From: Larix sibirica
Taxonomy: Eukaryota; Streptophyta; Pinopsida; Pinales; Pinaceae
DNA: 21,917 nt
Assembly: GCA_004151065.3 (NCBI GenBank)
Contig: NWUY0300016564.1
Location: forward strand, 46,838-68,754
Direction of reading: 5' to 3'
Under the pieces are notes generated by a model. That model was not told the origin of the DNA, made no database searches, and saw only the letters and a program-made list of their open reading frames with translations. Each line of letters starts with the position of its first letter. The stretch's first letter is position 1. This document shows, one piece after another, positions 1 through 9,512 of the stretch. A program made the position numbers and the translations under genes.

Positions 1-77
1 CACAAACATCATGTTTCTCATGGTGATATGACATGAAGACTCTCAATGGTACACAGTGTGACATTTTCAGGTGTAAC

Positions 78-108
<31 letters not shown>

Positions 109-182
109 TAAGTTTCTTCAAACATTTTGTGCACACTTTGTTTTTTATTGATGTGTTTTTAAATAGCAATTGGTGCATGTTT
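1..182. other. Left flank, no gene seen
   Basis: This stretch precedes the duplicated unit and is not repeated elsewhere in the window. It is AT-rich and contains a simple-sequence tract. No reading frame or element signature is visible before about position 183, where weak integrase-like similarity begins. Confidence 0.6.
78..110. repeat. (ACAT)6 microsatellite running into (AT)n
   Basis: Six consecutive ACAT units (78-101) pass directly into an alternating AT tract ending at 110. It lies only in the left flank and is absent from the second copy. A compound microsatellite like this is likely to vary in length. Confidence 0.9.
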
Positions 183-672
183 TAAAAATCCCAATCTAAA
201 TTCCTCCTCTATGTGTCTAAAGTCCTCTATGATAGACACCCTTCAAGTTGGTGTATGGACAAGAAGTTTGGATGCGCATCGAGTATATTGTGCCAAGTTT
301 AAGAATTGTTTCTTTCACTAGTATGTCTAAGATTGGTGTTGTAAAAAATAGGTTGTCATAGTTAATTCAATTTGAAGAAGACAAATTTATTGATCGATTC
401 CATTAGCAAGTGCAAAAGACTAGGGAAAGGCATGGCATGATCGCCGCATCACCAAGAAGCACTTTCAATGAGGAGACTTAGTTATTCTCTATGATAGTAA
501 GTTTTTCAAACACCCTGACAAGTTAAGAATGCATTTGCTAGGTTTGTATGTCATTAACTTTTTGATGAAGGGAGGCGCAGTACAATTGCAAAAATTTGAT
601 GGTGAACTCCTTAATGGATTGGTCAATGGGAGCCGGTTGAATCCATATAAGGATAGTCGTGGCTTATCATAG
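183..672 (+). pseudogene. Ty3/gypsy integrase C-terminal fragment, decayed
   Basis: This is the C-terminal end of a Ty3/gypsy pol polyprotein, the part of integrase after the catalytic core that includes the GPY/F-type module used in DNA integration. Visible pieces in order are a weak LKIP match near 185, TPFKLVYGQE (236-265), PSLRI, FEEDKFIDRFH and QVQKTRER. After a one-base frameshift near 430 come WHDRR, LYDSKFFKHP, GGAVQL and GLVNGSRLNPY, with a stop at 670. In-frame TAG codons at 233, 359 and 404 sit where family members usually have glutamine. The 5' side breaks up in the flank, with no core DDE region. The fragment is dead. The family call is firm; the clade is not assigned. Confidence 0.9.
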
Positions 673-797
673 TAAAGAGATTTGAGTCAATGCTTGTATA
701 TATAAAAAAAATTGTCTATAGATGTCATTTGGAAACCCTGAGATTTAATTTTTTTTGAATCCAGTTATGTCGAATTTTTCATGTTGATGTATTGGTA

Positions 798-905
798 TGT
801 CGAAGTTTTCCACAAACCCCAAGTTAATTTTCTGTCGAAGTTTTCCAGAAACTCAAAGTTAATTTTCTGTCGAGGTCTTATTTTGGCATTTGGAAACCCC
901 AACTT
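798..905. repeat. 35-bp tandem repeats
   Basis: Units begin with TGTCGAAG/TGTCGAGG at 798, 833 and 868, exactly 35 bp apart. Each of the first two ends in AGTTAATTTTC. A looser relative starts at 768 (TGTCGAATTTTT), and GGAAACCC...TTAATTTT motifs at 731 and 892 look like diverged units. The array lies between the end of integrase and the downstream unrecognised frame. Confidence 0.75.
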
Positions 906-1023
906 AATTTTCCATCAAAGTAAAATATTAGAAACATAGTTTGGGTGTCTATCATAGTTCCATATGTCCAAGTTGTCAATTTGTCAAAGTTGCAGTTGAC
1001 ATGCATTAATTGCTTCTTTTTTT

Positions 1024-4000
1024 ATGGGTGTAGTGGAGGCGTTAGTGGGCCTTTTGTATTAATTTCCAAAAATACTGAAGTGTGTGAACAGATTATCCTC
1101 TTCCAATATGATGATTGTAAGCATAGAGGACATTCAATTCACATCGGAAATGAAAAAAAGGATCGCACAAGAGAATTAAACTTAAAAGTGCATCTATATA
1201 CCGGTTGGAATTCATTGTTACCTTGCATATTGAGCGTATTGAGCACACCATAGCTTGAGAAAATCACAAAGAGCGAGTGTAGCATACCAAACCAACAAAA
1301 TGCAATTCAATATGTATGTTGCTAGTGAAGTTCAAGGATATATCGAGGAATTCAACATGCATAGCTCTGTACCAGTTAGTCATGAGCAACCAGAAGTTAT
1401 TTCCCCACACATTCCAGTAGATGTTCCTAAGAAGTGAAGAAAATCAAACCGCAACAATCTAGAGGAAGGAACAAAGGGGAGGCATGACATTGAAGCATTT
1501 GGGTCTGGGTCTGCAACCCTTGTACTGATATATGTTCCACTGCGAAGGAAGAATTCAAAACTAGTGCAGCTACCGAAGAATTCTAGGTGTCAGTTAGTTT
1601 CGACAATTCCAGTCCCGAAGTGCGTTGTGGTCTAGGGCATCATTTTGTGAAATGTCAATAAATTGTCATATGCAGACCATGACATCCCCAAGTTTCAAGA
1701 ATTCCAATATAATAATTACATGCAAACTATCACTATGAACGAAGGTGCGCCGTTGGAGTTCGAGTAGACTTAATGGACCATTGGCCTAGAAAAAGCGAGC
1801 ATCTTGTCGCTGATGCATATTCCATACTTTGGGCGGACTGCGGAAGCCAATGCCTGCGTAAAGTAACTATTATTGTGTTTCCATGGAGGATGCTTATGGT
1901 TTTAAACTAAGGTTTTGGTGTATACTAGATTGATCACAAAGATCACAGGGTTTCCCAAGGCCGTCTTGGACCCTGCTAAATTCTTTTTTGGGAAGGAAAG
2001 AGATCGATATCTGGCTACAAGAATGAAGGAGAAACACAACTTGTCGAAGAATAATAGGTAGTTCGGTGTAGCATCTATCAATGACCAAGTAGTGCGCTTC
2101 GCTGCAAAGGCGTTAGTGGCAAAGGAATTAAGGAAGGTTCTACTGAACTAGGTGATTGTAGTGACAGAACAGTGCTCGCAAGGAGTGCAAATGAACTGGG
2201 CGACCCTTTTTCTAAATGTGTTTCTTGCCGAGTGTGCGGATGCCCAAGACAATGGTATCCCATTTACCTATTCCTGGATTTTATTATTGATTTTGTTTGT
2301 CAGGTGGGCGGAGCCGCAAAATTATAAAGGCATGCAGCTACATGTGCCATATTATGCTTCCTGGTACATGAACTTGTGGTACTCTTACATCAAAATTTGG
2401 GAGTAAGAGAGTAACGTTACCTTGTAGCTTCAAAAAGAGGCACCACCGTATTATGTTGCACAAATACCATGTATTGAAGAAAGTCGTGTGGTGAAGTATC
2501 GTGGCATTGCAAGGTTCAAGGCAGGACCTCAACATATGTACATTCAAGCGAGGAGAGACCCGCACCAGCAATGTCTAACAACCCTGTTCAAGTTGGCACC
2601 AAAATAATTTGATGCAATCATTTAGGAGTGGTGAGTACAATGGAAAGTCCCTATTGAACCGGAGAACATCTTTCCATATCTATCAAAGTAGGACCAATGA
2701 CAGGAGGGTGCTTCTGGTCAGCAACAGAACACAAGTCAGAACCATAGTAGAACATTGGTGCTAGGGGGTACAAAGGTATCCCTCCCCAATCAGATAATGG
2801 AAAGAAAGAGTCAATCTATACTCCAACAGATCTGGGTCTGTGTGAGAAGCACAAGGCTAAGACATCGAAGCAAGGAGGAAAGAAGAAGAAAATGCACAAA
2901 GGTTTGGCACAGTGCAGGCCTTAACAGATGATGATGTCCACATCTTATTTCATAGGATGAAATAATTTGTTGGAGAAAATCTAAAGATAGCAGAGGAAAA
3001 AATAATTCAGTTGTTTAGCAGCATGTCAGAGATATTGGATACCCTCTGTCAAGTGGTCAAGCGTATTAGTATATCTACTCCGTAGTAGGATGCCTCGCAG
3101 TGGGTTGGGGCTATACATGATGAATAAAGTCAGGAGCAGTTGACTCACCCACCTTCAAGGGACAGATTTGTCAAGGTGTTGTGGAGGAAACTAACCTTTG
3201 ATGAAGCAGAGTCAATTCTACAAGTCCCACAGGCGGGGGGTATGCGGAGTTGAAGTTATCTGCATTGCCACTTTTTATGTTACATAATTTGTAGGAGAAC
3301 ATCGCGCAAGATTTAAAAAAAAAGGGAGTGGTCAATATTTGACCTTATGAAGGACTACAAAAATCAAGAAACAATGTGAAAGGATCAGTCCGCCGAGCTA
3401 CAATAGGATAGGGAATTTCTCCATTAGGAACAATAGAATTTTCAAAAGCCTGTCGTAGTAGCATGTCGTGCAGTCCCAGAGGTAGAAATAATTGATGAAA
3501 TGCGACCAGGGGAGAAGCTGCAACACCTAGAATTTTTTTATTTTGGGTGTTAGACAAAAAGTACAAGAATTGGAAGCCAAGTTACTTCCCAACACCCCGC
3601 TCGAGGTAACAAAGAAGATACATGCATAGGTGCGAGGAGCCATCCAAATCATTCAAGAATTGGAGGCTCAATGTATCAATATATATGAGGAGGTGTCACA
3701 GACTTGGGTTGTGTTTTTTGAGGATGTTGGATTAGAGGAAATAGCTACTAGGGTTGGAGATGCTGAAGAAAAGATGAAAAGTTTGTGGGGTTTGTTGAAT
3801 ACTCTATCACTAGTAAATAGGATGAGGAGAGATGTAGAAAATAAAGAATTGCAGAATGATATTAATCAGTTGAGAGTCCAACACAGGAAGCGGTCAAAAA
3901 TGGTGGAAGCACTTCAGTCAGAAGCAGAGTGAGTATTTGAAATCATTGGGAGTTAGCATATGTCTATTCTGTCACCAGTCACTCAGACTGTCGAGCAGAG

Positions 4001-4206
4001 CAACAAGCATATCATGGTTGAGTTGTCTTAGGAAATCAACTAGAAAAAGGAAGAAGTCCAACAGTCAGTCAAAACAACTAGGAAGGTATATGAGGATTTC
4101 TTGTCGAAGATGTAGGAATCTGTACCACAATTTTGAAGTGGCTCAAGATGAGTGACATGTGAGTGTTGGGGGCCTATTGGGCTTAGTATATTTTGGGTAC
4201 CATTTT
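1024..4206 (+). pseudogene. Long decayed unrecognised ORF 3' of gypsy pol
   Basis: I do not recognise this family. Frame 1 reads as protein-like sequence from an ATG at 1024 to about 2890, interrupted by roughly 16 stops between 1255 and 2880 but by no obvious frameshift. Visible stretches include DIQFTSEMKKRIAQEN (about 1132-1180), IPYFGRTAEANACVK (about 1820), FFFGKERDRYLATRMK (about 1984), GVQMNW (2185), the hydrophobic FTYSWILLLILFVRW (2263-2307) and KYRGIARFKAGPQHMYIQAR (about 2494). It continues in frame 2 (about 2897-3530; ILFHRMK, IIQLFSSMSEILDTL), then in frame 0 after a T-run slip (about 3540-4130) with coiled-coil character. It ends in frame 1 with VGGLLGLVYFGYHFW (4162-4206). Same strand as the upstream integrase, so it could be an extra gene in the env position, but it might belong to a different nested element. 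The start is a guess. Confidence 0.45.
3540..4140 (+). pseudogene. Coiled-coil-rich 3' part of the decayed ORF
   Basis: This is the best preserved part of the long decayed frame. It has an open stretch at 3630-3929 of about 100 codons, extended upstream by VQELEAKLLPNTPLEV (about 3560) across one TAG at 3627. Charged and leucine-spaced runs such as GDAEEKMKSLWGLLNTL and RRDVENKELQNDINQLR suggest an alpha-helical coiled coil. After the stop at 3930 the same frame carries VEQSNKHIMVELS and KKEEVQQSVKTTRKVYEDFL with several stops. No catalytic motif is visible. It would be structural or oligomerising if it ever worked. Confidence 0.5.
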
Positions 4207-4418
4207 TGGCAGGGAAACTTTGGTGTGGACAAATACAAAGTAAAAATGGCTCGATGAAGTGGTTAACTCTTACGAAGCAGTCGAGAAACTAGGAAAACGT
4301 TTATGTTCATGGTGTTAAAGCGTGGATTTGAGTTAGTTAGTTAGAGTTTGTCCACTTACATTAATGATTCAAGTAGTTTTTAGTGTGTTAGTGGGAGTGG
4401 GGTAGGTTGTGTGCGCCC

Positions 4419-4424
4419 TATAAA
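4419..4424 (+). promoter_or_regulatory. Candidate TATA box
   Basis: TATAAA in the context CGCCCTATAAACATG, 5' of a polyadenylation-type AATAAA at 4649-4654. The pair supports an LTR promoter. Alone, such a hexamer is common by chance in AT-rich DNA. Confidence 0.3.
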
Positions 4425-5007
4425 CATGTAACAATAGGGAAATTTTGAGGCTATTAGCTAGTTAGTTAGAAGAATAGCGATTTATTCCCTATATGTGTCT
4501 GTAATTGGTGAACTACTCTATGTATGTCAAAGCTACTATGAATATTCAAGACGCACGATCTGCAGGATGTGTGCATAGGTCTGTTGTAAATCAAGGAAGA
4601 ATATGTGAGTCATAAAGATGAAGTTCTTATTTATTGGCTGCGACTCATAATAAAGACAAAGTGCTTCCGTGGTTTTTACCATATTGGGTTTCCACGTTAA
4701 AATATGGTGTTATTGTGTGATGTGATATGTGTTTCTTTCCTTTGCTTATGATTTATATGAATGAATGAACAATGTGCTTAATTGAGAATCCCGTGAATGC
4801 CAAGTATAATGTATGCTATATAAATCTTAGTTAACTCATCGATTATGCTGAAGTGAATGGCATGTCGAAGATATAGATATGTCGATGTAATGGGTTGCTT
4901 ATTAAATGATTGGTTTGTCGAGCTATTCCCATTTTGATCTGCAAAATCCTAATTCCTGTAGTATCCATAGGTGCTTCGAGTGAGACTTCATATGCTTCGC
5001 AGGTGTT

Positions 5008-5034
5008 ACCGGAAGGGATAAAACCCTTTCGGGT
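5008..5034. other. Inverted repeat / hairpin
   Basis: CCGGAAGGG (5009-5017) can pair with CCCTTTCGGG (5024-5033), giving about 8-9 bp with one G-T pair and a six-base loop. It sits near the possible 3' end of the LTR-like region, so it could fold in the transcript. No family assignment. Confidence 0.4.
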
Positions 5035-5124
5035 TGGTATATGTGGTGTTTGTTGGTCTTGTGTTAGATGTTTGAAAACTGTTCGGATTAAAAGTACACC
5101 AACAATAATCCCAACAAAACTGCA

Positions 5125-5499
5125 CCATCCAAAGTCATTGCAATGATTTCAAACAAATCATACCTAAAAGTGGACAATATAATTGCACAGAAGATTGTGC
5201 AATTCGATAAGAACCAAATGAAGGAGTACTTTATCATCTAGAATGATGGACCCAAAGGGTAGAACATTTGGAAAAGTAAGGAAGTAATGTCTTAGTTTGA
5301 AGATAAAATATTAGAGTTAAGAAGTAGAACACTAGGGAACTTAGAAAAGCACTAGTTGGAAATTGTTGGGATGACAATAGGTTTGGTGGGGCAGGATGTA
5401 TATCCTTCTCATGTGACTGATAGTAGGTGCATCGTTGAATTGGCATAGAGGGTCATCGAGAAAGATCACGATGTTATAATTTTCCTTCTTGATAAATGA
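5125..5499 (+). pseudogene. Decayed unrecognised ORF of ~125 codons
   Basis: In frame 1 this stretch reads as protein-like sequence around an ATG at 5143: SNKSYLKVDNIIAQKIVQFD, then FEDKILELRSRTLGNLEKH, MTIGLVGQDVYPSHV and VIEKDHDVIIFLLDK, ending at a TGA near 5497. The internal stops I read are all TAG. It follows the LTR-like region, so it could be the start of a gag-like gene, but no zinc knuckle or known gag motif is seen. A further open frame at 5616-5846 (76 codons, different phase) may or may not continue it. Confidence 0.3.
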
Positions 5500-6818
5500 A
5501 GAGAGTGGTGAACCATTCCTATTCCCTTAATAAGACTCTAGGTTTCATTGGGTGCACAATTTGGATGTATGGACTTGAGGGAGTTGATCCTTCCCTTAGT
5601 CGGTGATCATTTCCTTTGATGGAATTCAACACATGGATTCATACACACTCATTGGGAATGCTTGAAATGGGAAGACTTGTGGGCACACATGTGATGGGTT
5701 CACAGGAAGCAAATGAACATGCGATGGGAAATGTGATAAGATCACTTATGAGGGGTGCACTTGTCAGAACATGGGTGTCAAAAATACTTGATACAGGCAC
5801 ACTTGTGGATGTAGATGGCCGGAAAATTAAGACACCAAAGGAATAAAAATTATATGTAGGCACTTGCTAGTCCACCTTAGAAGCAAGGGGCTTGCAAGAT
5901 TTTGGAAAGAATCATATATAAAGTGGATGCCTCAAAGTGGCTAAGGGATTAAATATTATCAAGTTATTGAGACATAACTACAAAGTGTTATGCGATTGTG
6001 CTAAGTTGTGGGTTTTGCATAGGAGGGTGAATTTGCATTGACAAAGTGAATGTGACTTGTAGGAGATAGGATTGTGGTAGCTTCAGTAGTGGGATTGATA
6101 GTTCTAAGCAATGGGTCTTTTCTATAAATGTAATCTTCAAAAATAGCTACAAGAAGTTGGCTTGGTTCCTCTATTGTACATTGTAACATACTTCATCTAA
6201 TAAAGTTTAATTTATCTACCTTGGGTTCTAATTGCACATGTACCTTGTGTTATGTTTGGTTAGATAAATGTTGTAATGTTTCCTACAATGTATTGTGGTG
6301 GATAATTTCTATAATATTGGCTAAGAATAAGTATCATTGGGATGCTTTAAAGGCCATGGTTGGACGTATACCTATTGTTGGAAAAAATTGTTAAGTAGAA
6401 TTAAAATTGCACACCTAACATATTGTAGTCTAAGGTGAAGTTAAGGGTAGATATTAGGTGAAGAGGAATAGTCTAGTTGTAGTAGGAACAAGTTGTCAAG
6501 CCCCTTCATTGAGGCAAGGAAGTTTCACAAGAATGGAGATGATGAAAATAAAATTTCTAGGAAAGACCCGTAGGTCCATGAAAATTATATCGTCTTATAT
6601 TTTAGTGTTATTACCTTAATTTTTATCACCTATACAATTTGAATAGTTGTTGAAAAATTCATAACGATTGCAGTCATAACCTAGATTATGCATTTGATCT
6701 CATCATCATATGACCTTATGGTACCTCACTTATCCAAGTTAACCCATTATTTGATTGTTTTCTTGGGCACATTGGTTATTCCCCCCTTTTTTAGCACAAT
6801 GCATAGAAAATCCCTTGA
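5500..6818. other. Intergenic-like DNA, nothing assigned
   Basis: No element signature that I trust. Open frames overlap on opposite strands at 5616-5846 (+) and 5639-5863 (-), both under 80 codons and neither recognised. The part after about 6380 is strongly AT-rich and broken in all frames. It probably consists of older repeat debris. Confidence 0.5.
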
Positions 6819-7094
6819 TTTTATTTTATTTATTTTTAACAAAAGAAGGTAATTTTTATATTAAAAGGAAGTTTTAAAACAACTCAAAGAGACACAATTT
6901 CCAAAATAGTCTAGATTTGCAATCCCCAACATTGTTTCCATCCAACTATCATATACATGCATCCTTGAGACCACTTTAATAACAACCCAAAAGGAATTTA
7001 CTGATATAAACCTTTACATATTGGATTAATACAAAAACAAAAAAGAAAAACATTTGTCAGACTAAACAAGACCTTAAACAATGCCAAATTATTC

Positions 7095-7472
7095 CTATGG
7101 AGTACGAGAGCTCAAAATTTTGATTACGCCATCATTTGGTTTAGAAGCCAAAGCTTCTTCTATGGTTGTTCTACCAACATTATTTGTGACTTGGGACTAA
7201 CTTCCATCTAGAAAGGCTTGATGCACTTCGATAGTGACATACAATTTTTCCAGCTGGGCACTCTACACCAAATATTCTTGCTCAAAATCATAAAAATGAT
7301 GGTCTAGAATGGAGAAATGATCAATTACCTCATCGATGAAGAAGAGAAAACCCTCCATTTGTGAGTTGGAAAACCAAAGGATCGATTGGAGGTCCCTAAT
7401 ATTAGCCTTCATGTCACGAAAATCCACAACCAACTCGATAATTTCAGCTACAGTTCCTTTCAGAGGATTCAT
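7095..7472 (-). pseudogene. Small decayed ORF near the LINE 3' end
   Basis: From a Met at 7472 (MNPLKGTVAEIIELVVDFRD) the minus strand reads about 125 codons to a TAG at 7095-7097, interrupted only by TAGs at 7263-7265 and 7197-7199. Pieces include SQMEGFLFFIDEVIDHFSIL, SAQLEKLYVTIEVHQAFLDG and VGRTTIEEALASKPNDGVIK. It looks helical and protein-like, but I do not recognise it. It lies between the RNase H region and the A-rich tail, so it may be a 3' extension or extra ORF of the LINE, or unrelated DNA captured with it. Confidence 0.4.
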
Positions 7473-8169
7473 GTCGTATTGTGTTAGAAACACACATACA
7501 AATAACTGCACTAAAATCCTCCCCTATACTAAAATGATAGGGGAATACCCTACAAATATTCCATCCAAAAAATAAAATTACAGGTACGAATGATCCACAA
7601 ACCAAATAGGAAACTACATTTAATCTGCCACCCACCGAGCGTACTTTAGCACAAAGAAACAACTAGAACCAACCCTCTTACTTTTGTTTACTTGAAGCTT
7701 ACTCTTTCCTGCCAACTCGAAAAGGTACCTCAAAATCACAAATCCCCCAACTAAGACAAAAGATGAAATAGATTTCTACGCCCCAAGAACACATCGACCC
7801 TCATGAAGACAAATAGATCCAATATTCGAACCTGAAATTTCCCAAAATGATCCCTTGCGGACCTCAAACCATTTAAAAAAATCATGAAGAATCCTAAATT
7901 GTTTCCATGAAACTTATCAAATTTCCATATTAATGAGCCCCTATATCACCTCAGACATGAAACATATTTACTATCCTTGTCCCATGCTTTGAGATGAGGC
8001 TCCTTTAATTCCCATGCATAAGATATTTGACTTCGGCCAGGTGGGATGCATGCACCTATGCTGAGTTATTTCCATGAATTTAGATATAAAAAATAACACC
8101 TAGTAAATCCACCTAGGATAAGGGTGGCCCCTATTTTCTTTTAAATTCTCTTTTCCAAGTATCATATCA

Positions 8170-8540
8170 TGATTCTCTAAGGCATCATATTGTTGATTAG
8201 TGCTTCTAAAAATCCGCACTAGCAATATTTCCCTAATATGTCACACCGAGACGACAATGCAATATTGCAATTGTCCAACTATTATATCATTGAACATAAT
8301 TCCTTTCATGGCTTGCTAAATTATCACCAAATAGTCTCTAACTACCAAGACATTTTTGAGTCCTAGATATTTAATGAAATCCAAAATCATAAATAGATCA
8401 TATCTTTCCGCCTAATTATTAGTGGATTTCTCCAAACCCGAAGAAAACATGAAGACCTAAGTTTTTCATCAGGATCAAGGAGAATCCACCTTGCAACTTC
8501 TGCCCCAGGATTACCTTTAGAGGCATCATAGAAATGTAGA
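8170..8540 (-). pseudogene. LINE RNase H domain, inactive
   Basis: RNase H would remove the RNA strand during element replication. The family core HFDGAS is seen here as HFYDAS, followed by KGNPG; then a frameshift near 8440; then NN-stop-AERYDLF (TAG where related elements have glutamine), LGLKNVLVVRDYLVII and NQQYDALEN. Tyr replaces Asp at the first acidic position, and GDS-like has become RDY, so catalysis would be lost even without the stops. It lies inside the larger LINE. Confidence 0.8.
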
Positions 8541-9428
8541 GAATAGCTTGATTGCTTAGCCAGCCAATTCTTGAATTCCTTATGAGGAAAATCTATTCTC
8601 CAATGTGTATGCGATAAAGAGTAGCTCAAATTGGAGTTGAACTGAAGGGAGCTCGATGGGAGAAAATACATGACTCTCTTTGTTTGTAAGGAAGAGAGGG
8701 GTTCTTGAGAAATATTAGACAGCCCCCTATCAAGAAGAGCGTCATGCACTAAGGCGTAAGCTGATAGAGCAGTGCAAATTTATAAATTGTGATCCAAATC
8801 AAATAACTCTATATTCCTAGCAATCCAAATTTTCCAAAAGAAGTATCTAGGGTGTGTGTTCCATATATGACCCAAGGAAGGTTTTTTATTCAAAGACCCA
8901 GTAAATTTGTTCTTCCAATGGCTCAAGAAACCATTCCAAGAGGACAATGAAGGGAAAAAATGTGGATAATATCATGCATAAGAAAATATCAAACCTGTTT
9001 GGAGTAATCACATTCAAAGAAGAGATGATGTATAGATCCATGATTGAATTTACATAGTAAACACCTTAATGGACCACAAATTTGATGCTTTCTGAATATT
9101 TATGATGTTTAAATTTTCCCATTAATCAAAACCCAACGAAAGTCATTAATTAGGGGAAGACCATCTTAATTCTATACCTTATCCCAAATCATTGAGGGAG
9201 GAGGATGGGGCTGATCCAATATAATATTTGTGTATCATTCCTGGATAGTTTATCTACCATGATTCCCCCACCCTGTACTATCCACATATCCCCAGTTAAT
9301 CAGAGCAAATCCAAGAATATGAAAAACTAGAATATCAAACTGAGTGGATAAGTGCTTAGTTACCCCTTCTCTACACCAGTCAATCAATCTTCCATTGTGG
9401 TCCCTGTTGAAAAATTTCCATTGATGTC

Positions 9429-9512
9429 AAAGCAAGTGGGAGTTCCACCACCATGATAAGTCAGGTAATTCAACTATATTAAAGCAAGTGGGACTTTCAC
9501 CATCATGTTAAG
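9429..9512. repeat. Imperfect direct repeat at LINE 5' edge
   Basis: AAAGCAAGTGGG begins both 9429-9460 and 9481-9512. The 32-bp arms differ at about four positions (CCACCACCATGATAAG versus TCACCATCATGTTAAG endings) and start 52 bp apart. The first arm lies in LINE coding sequence (LSWWWNSHLL on the minus strand). The second may mark a local duplication at the truncation point. Confidence 0.6.

Larger units (their letters stand above)
4309..5107 (+). mobile_element. LTR-like region, limits uncertain
   Basis: The region lies directly 3' of the decayed ORF and reads as non-coding. It has a TATAAA (4419-4424) followed about 230 nt later by AATAAA (4649-4654), the order expected for the U3-R part of an LTR. 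A possible 3' limit is the ACACCAACA around 5099-5107. I could not fix a TG start or a target-site duplication, find a clear polypurine tract, or see a tRNA-Met type primer-binding site after 5107. No matching second LTR is visible within the unit, so this may be a solo or truncated LTR. Confidence 0.35.
6819..9480 (-). mobile_element. 5'-truncated LINE with RNase H (non-LTR retrotransposon)
   Basis: Read on the minus strand, the 3' two-thirds of a plant L1-type LINE ORF2 is visible. In order: WDGLPLINDFRWVLINGK (about 9195-9120); a zf-RVT type zinc segment CLLCKFNHGSIHHLFFEC (about 9065-9009); FFWKIWIARN (about 8845-8815); an RNase H region with ASKGNPG (about 8525-8504); NVLVVRDYLVIIQQAMKGI (about 8360-8300); and NQQYDALEN (about 8198-8172). 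Stops and frameshifts interrupt it throughout, and the acidic RNase H positions are altered (FYDAS, VVRDY). The 3' end carries TTTTGTTAAAAATAAATAAA-like A-rich sequence, seen as a T-rich tract at 6819-6840 on the plus strand. Endonuclease and reverse transcriptase are missing, so it is 5' truncated near 9480. Confidence 0.88.

Noticed and set aside
945-1253. 102-codon plus-strand open frame
   Set aside because: It overlaps the frame-1 reading (DIQFTSEMKKRIAQEN) that continues into the long decayed ORF, and its own translation looks unstructured. Probably a shadow. The same holds at 11808-12116.
1894-2571. Minus-strand open frames opposite the long decayed ORF
   Set aside because: Three short frames antisense to the better plus-strand reading, with no recognisable motifs. 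Treated as shadows, also in copy 2.
5100-5160. Primer-binding site after a possible LTR end
   Set aside because: No match to the usual tRNA-Met complementary start TGGTATCAGAGC is seen.
5616-5863. Overlapping sense and antisense frames of about 75 codons
   Set aside because: Neither is recognised and both lack supporting context. Mutual overlap suggests chance openness.
6250-6380. HWDALK similar to the C-terminal part of Ty1/copia reverse transcriptase
   Set aside because: Only a few residues match, the expected neighbours (TRPD, RYLKGT) are not visible in frame, and nothing copia-like follows.
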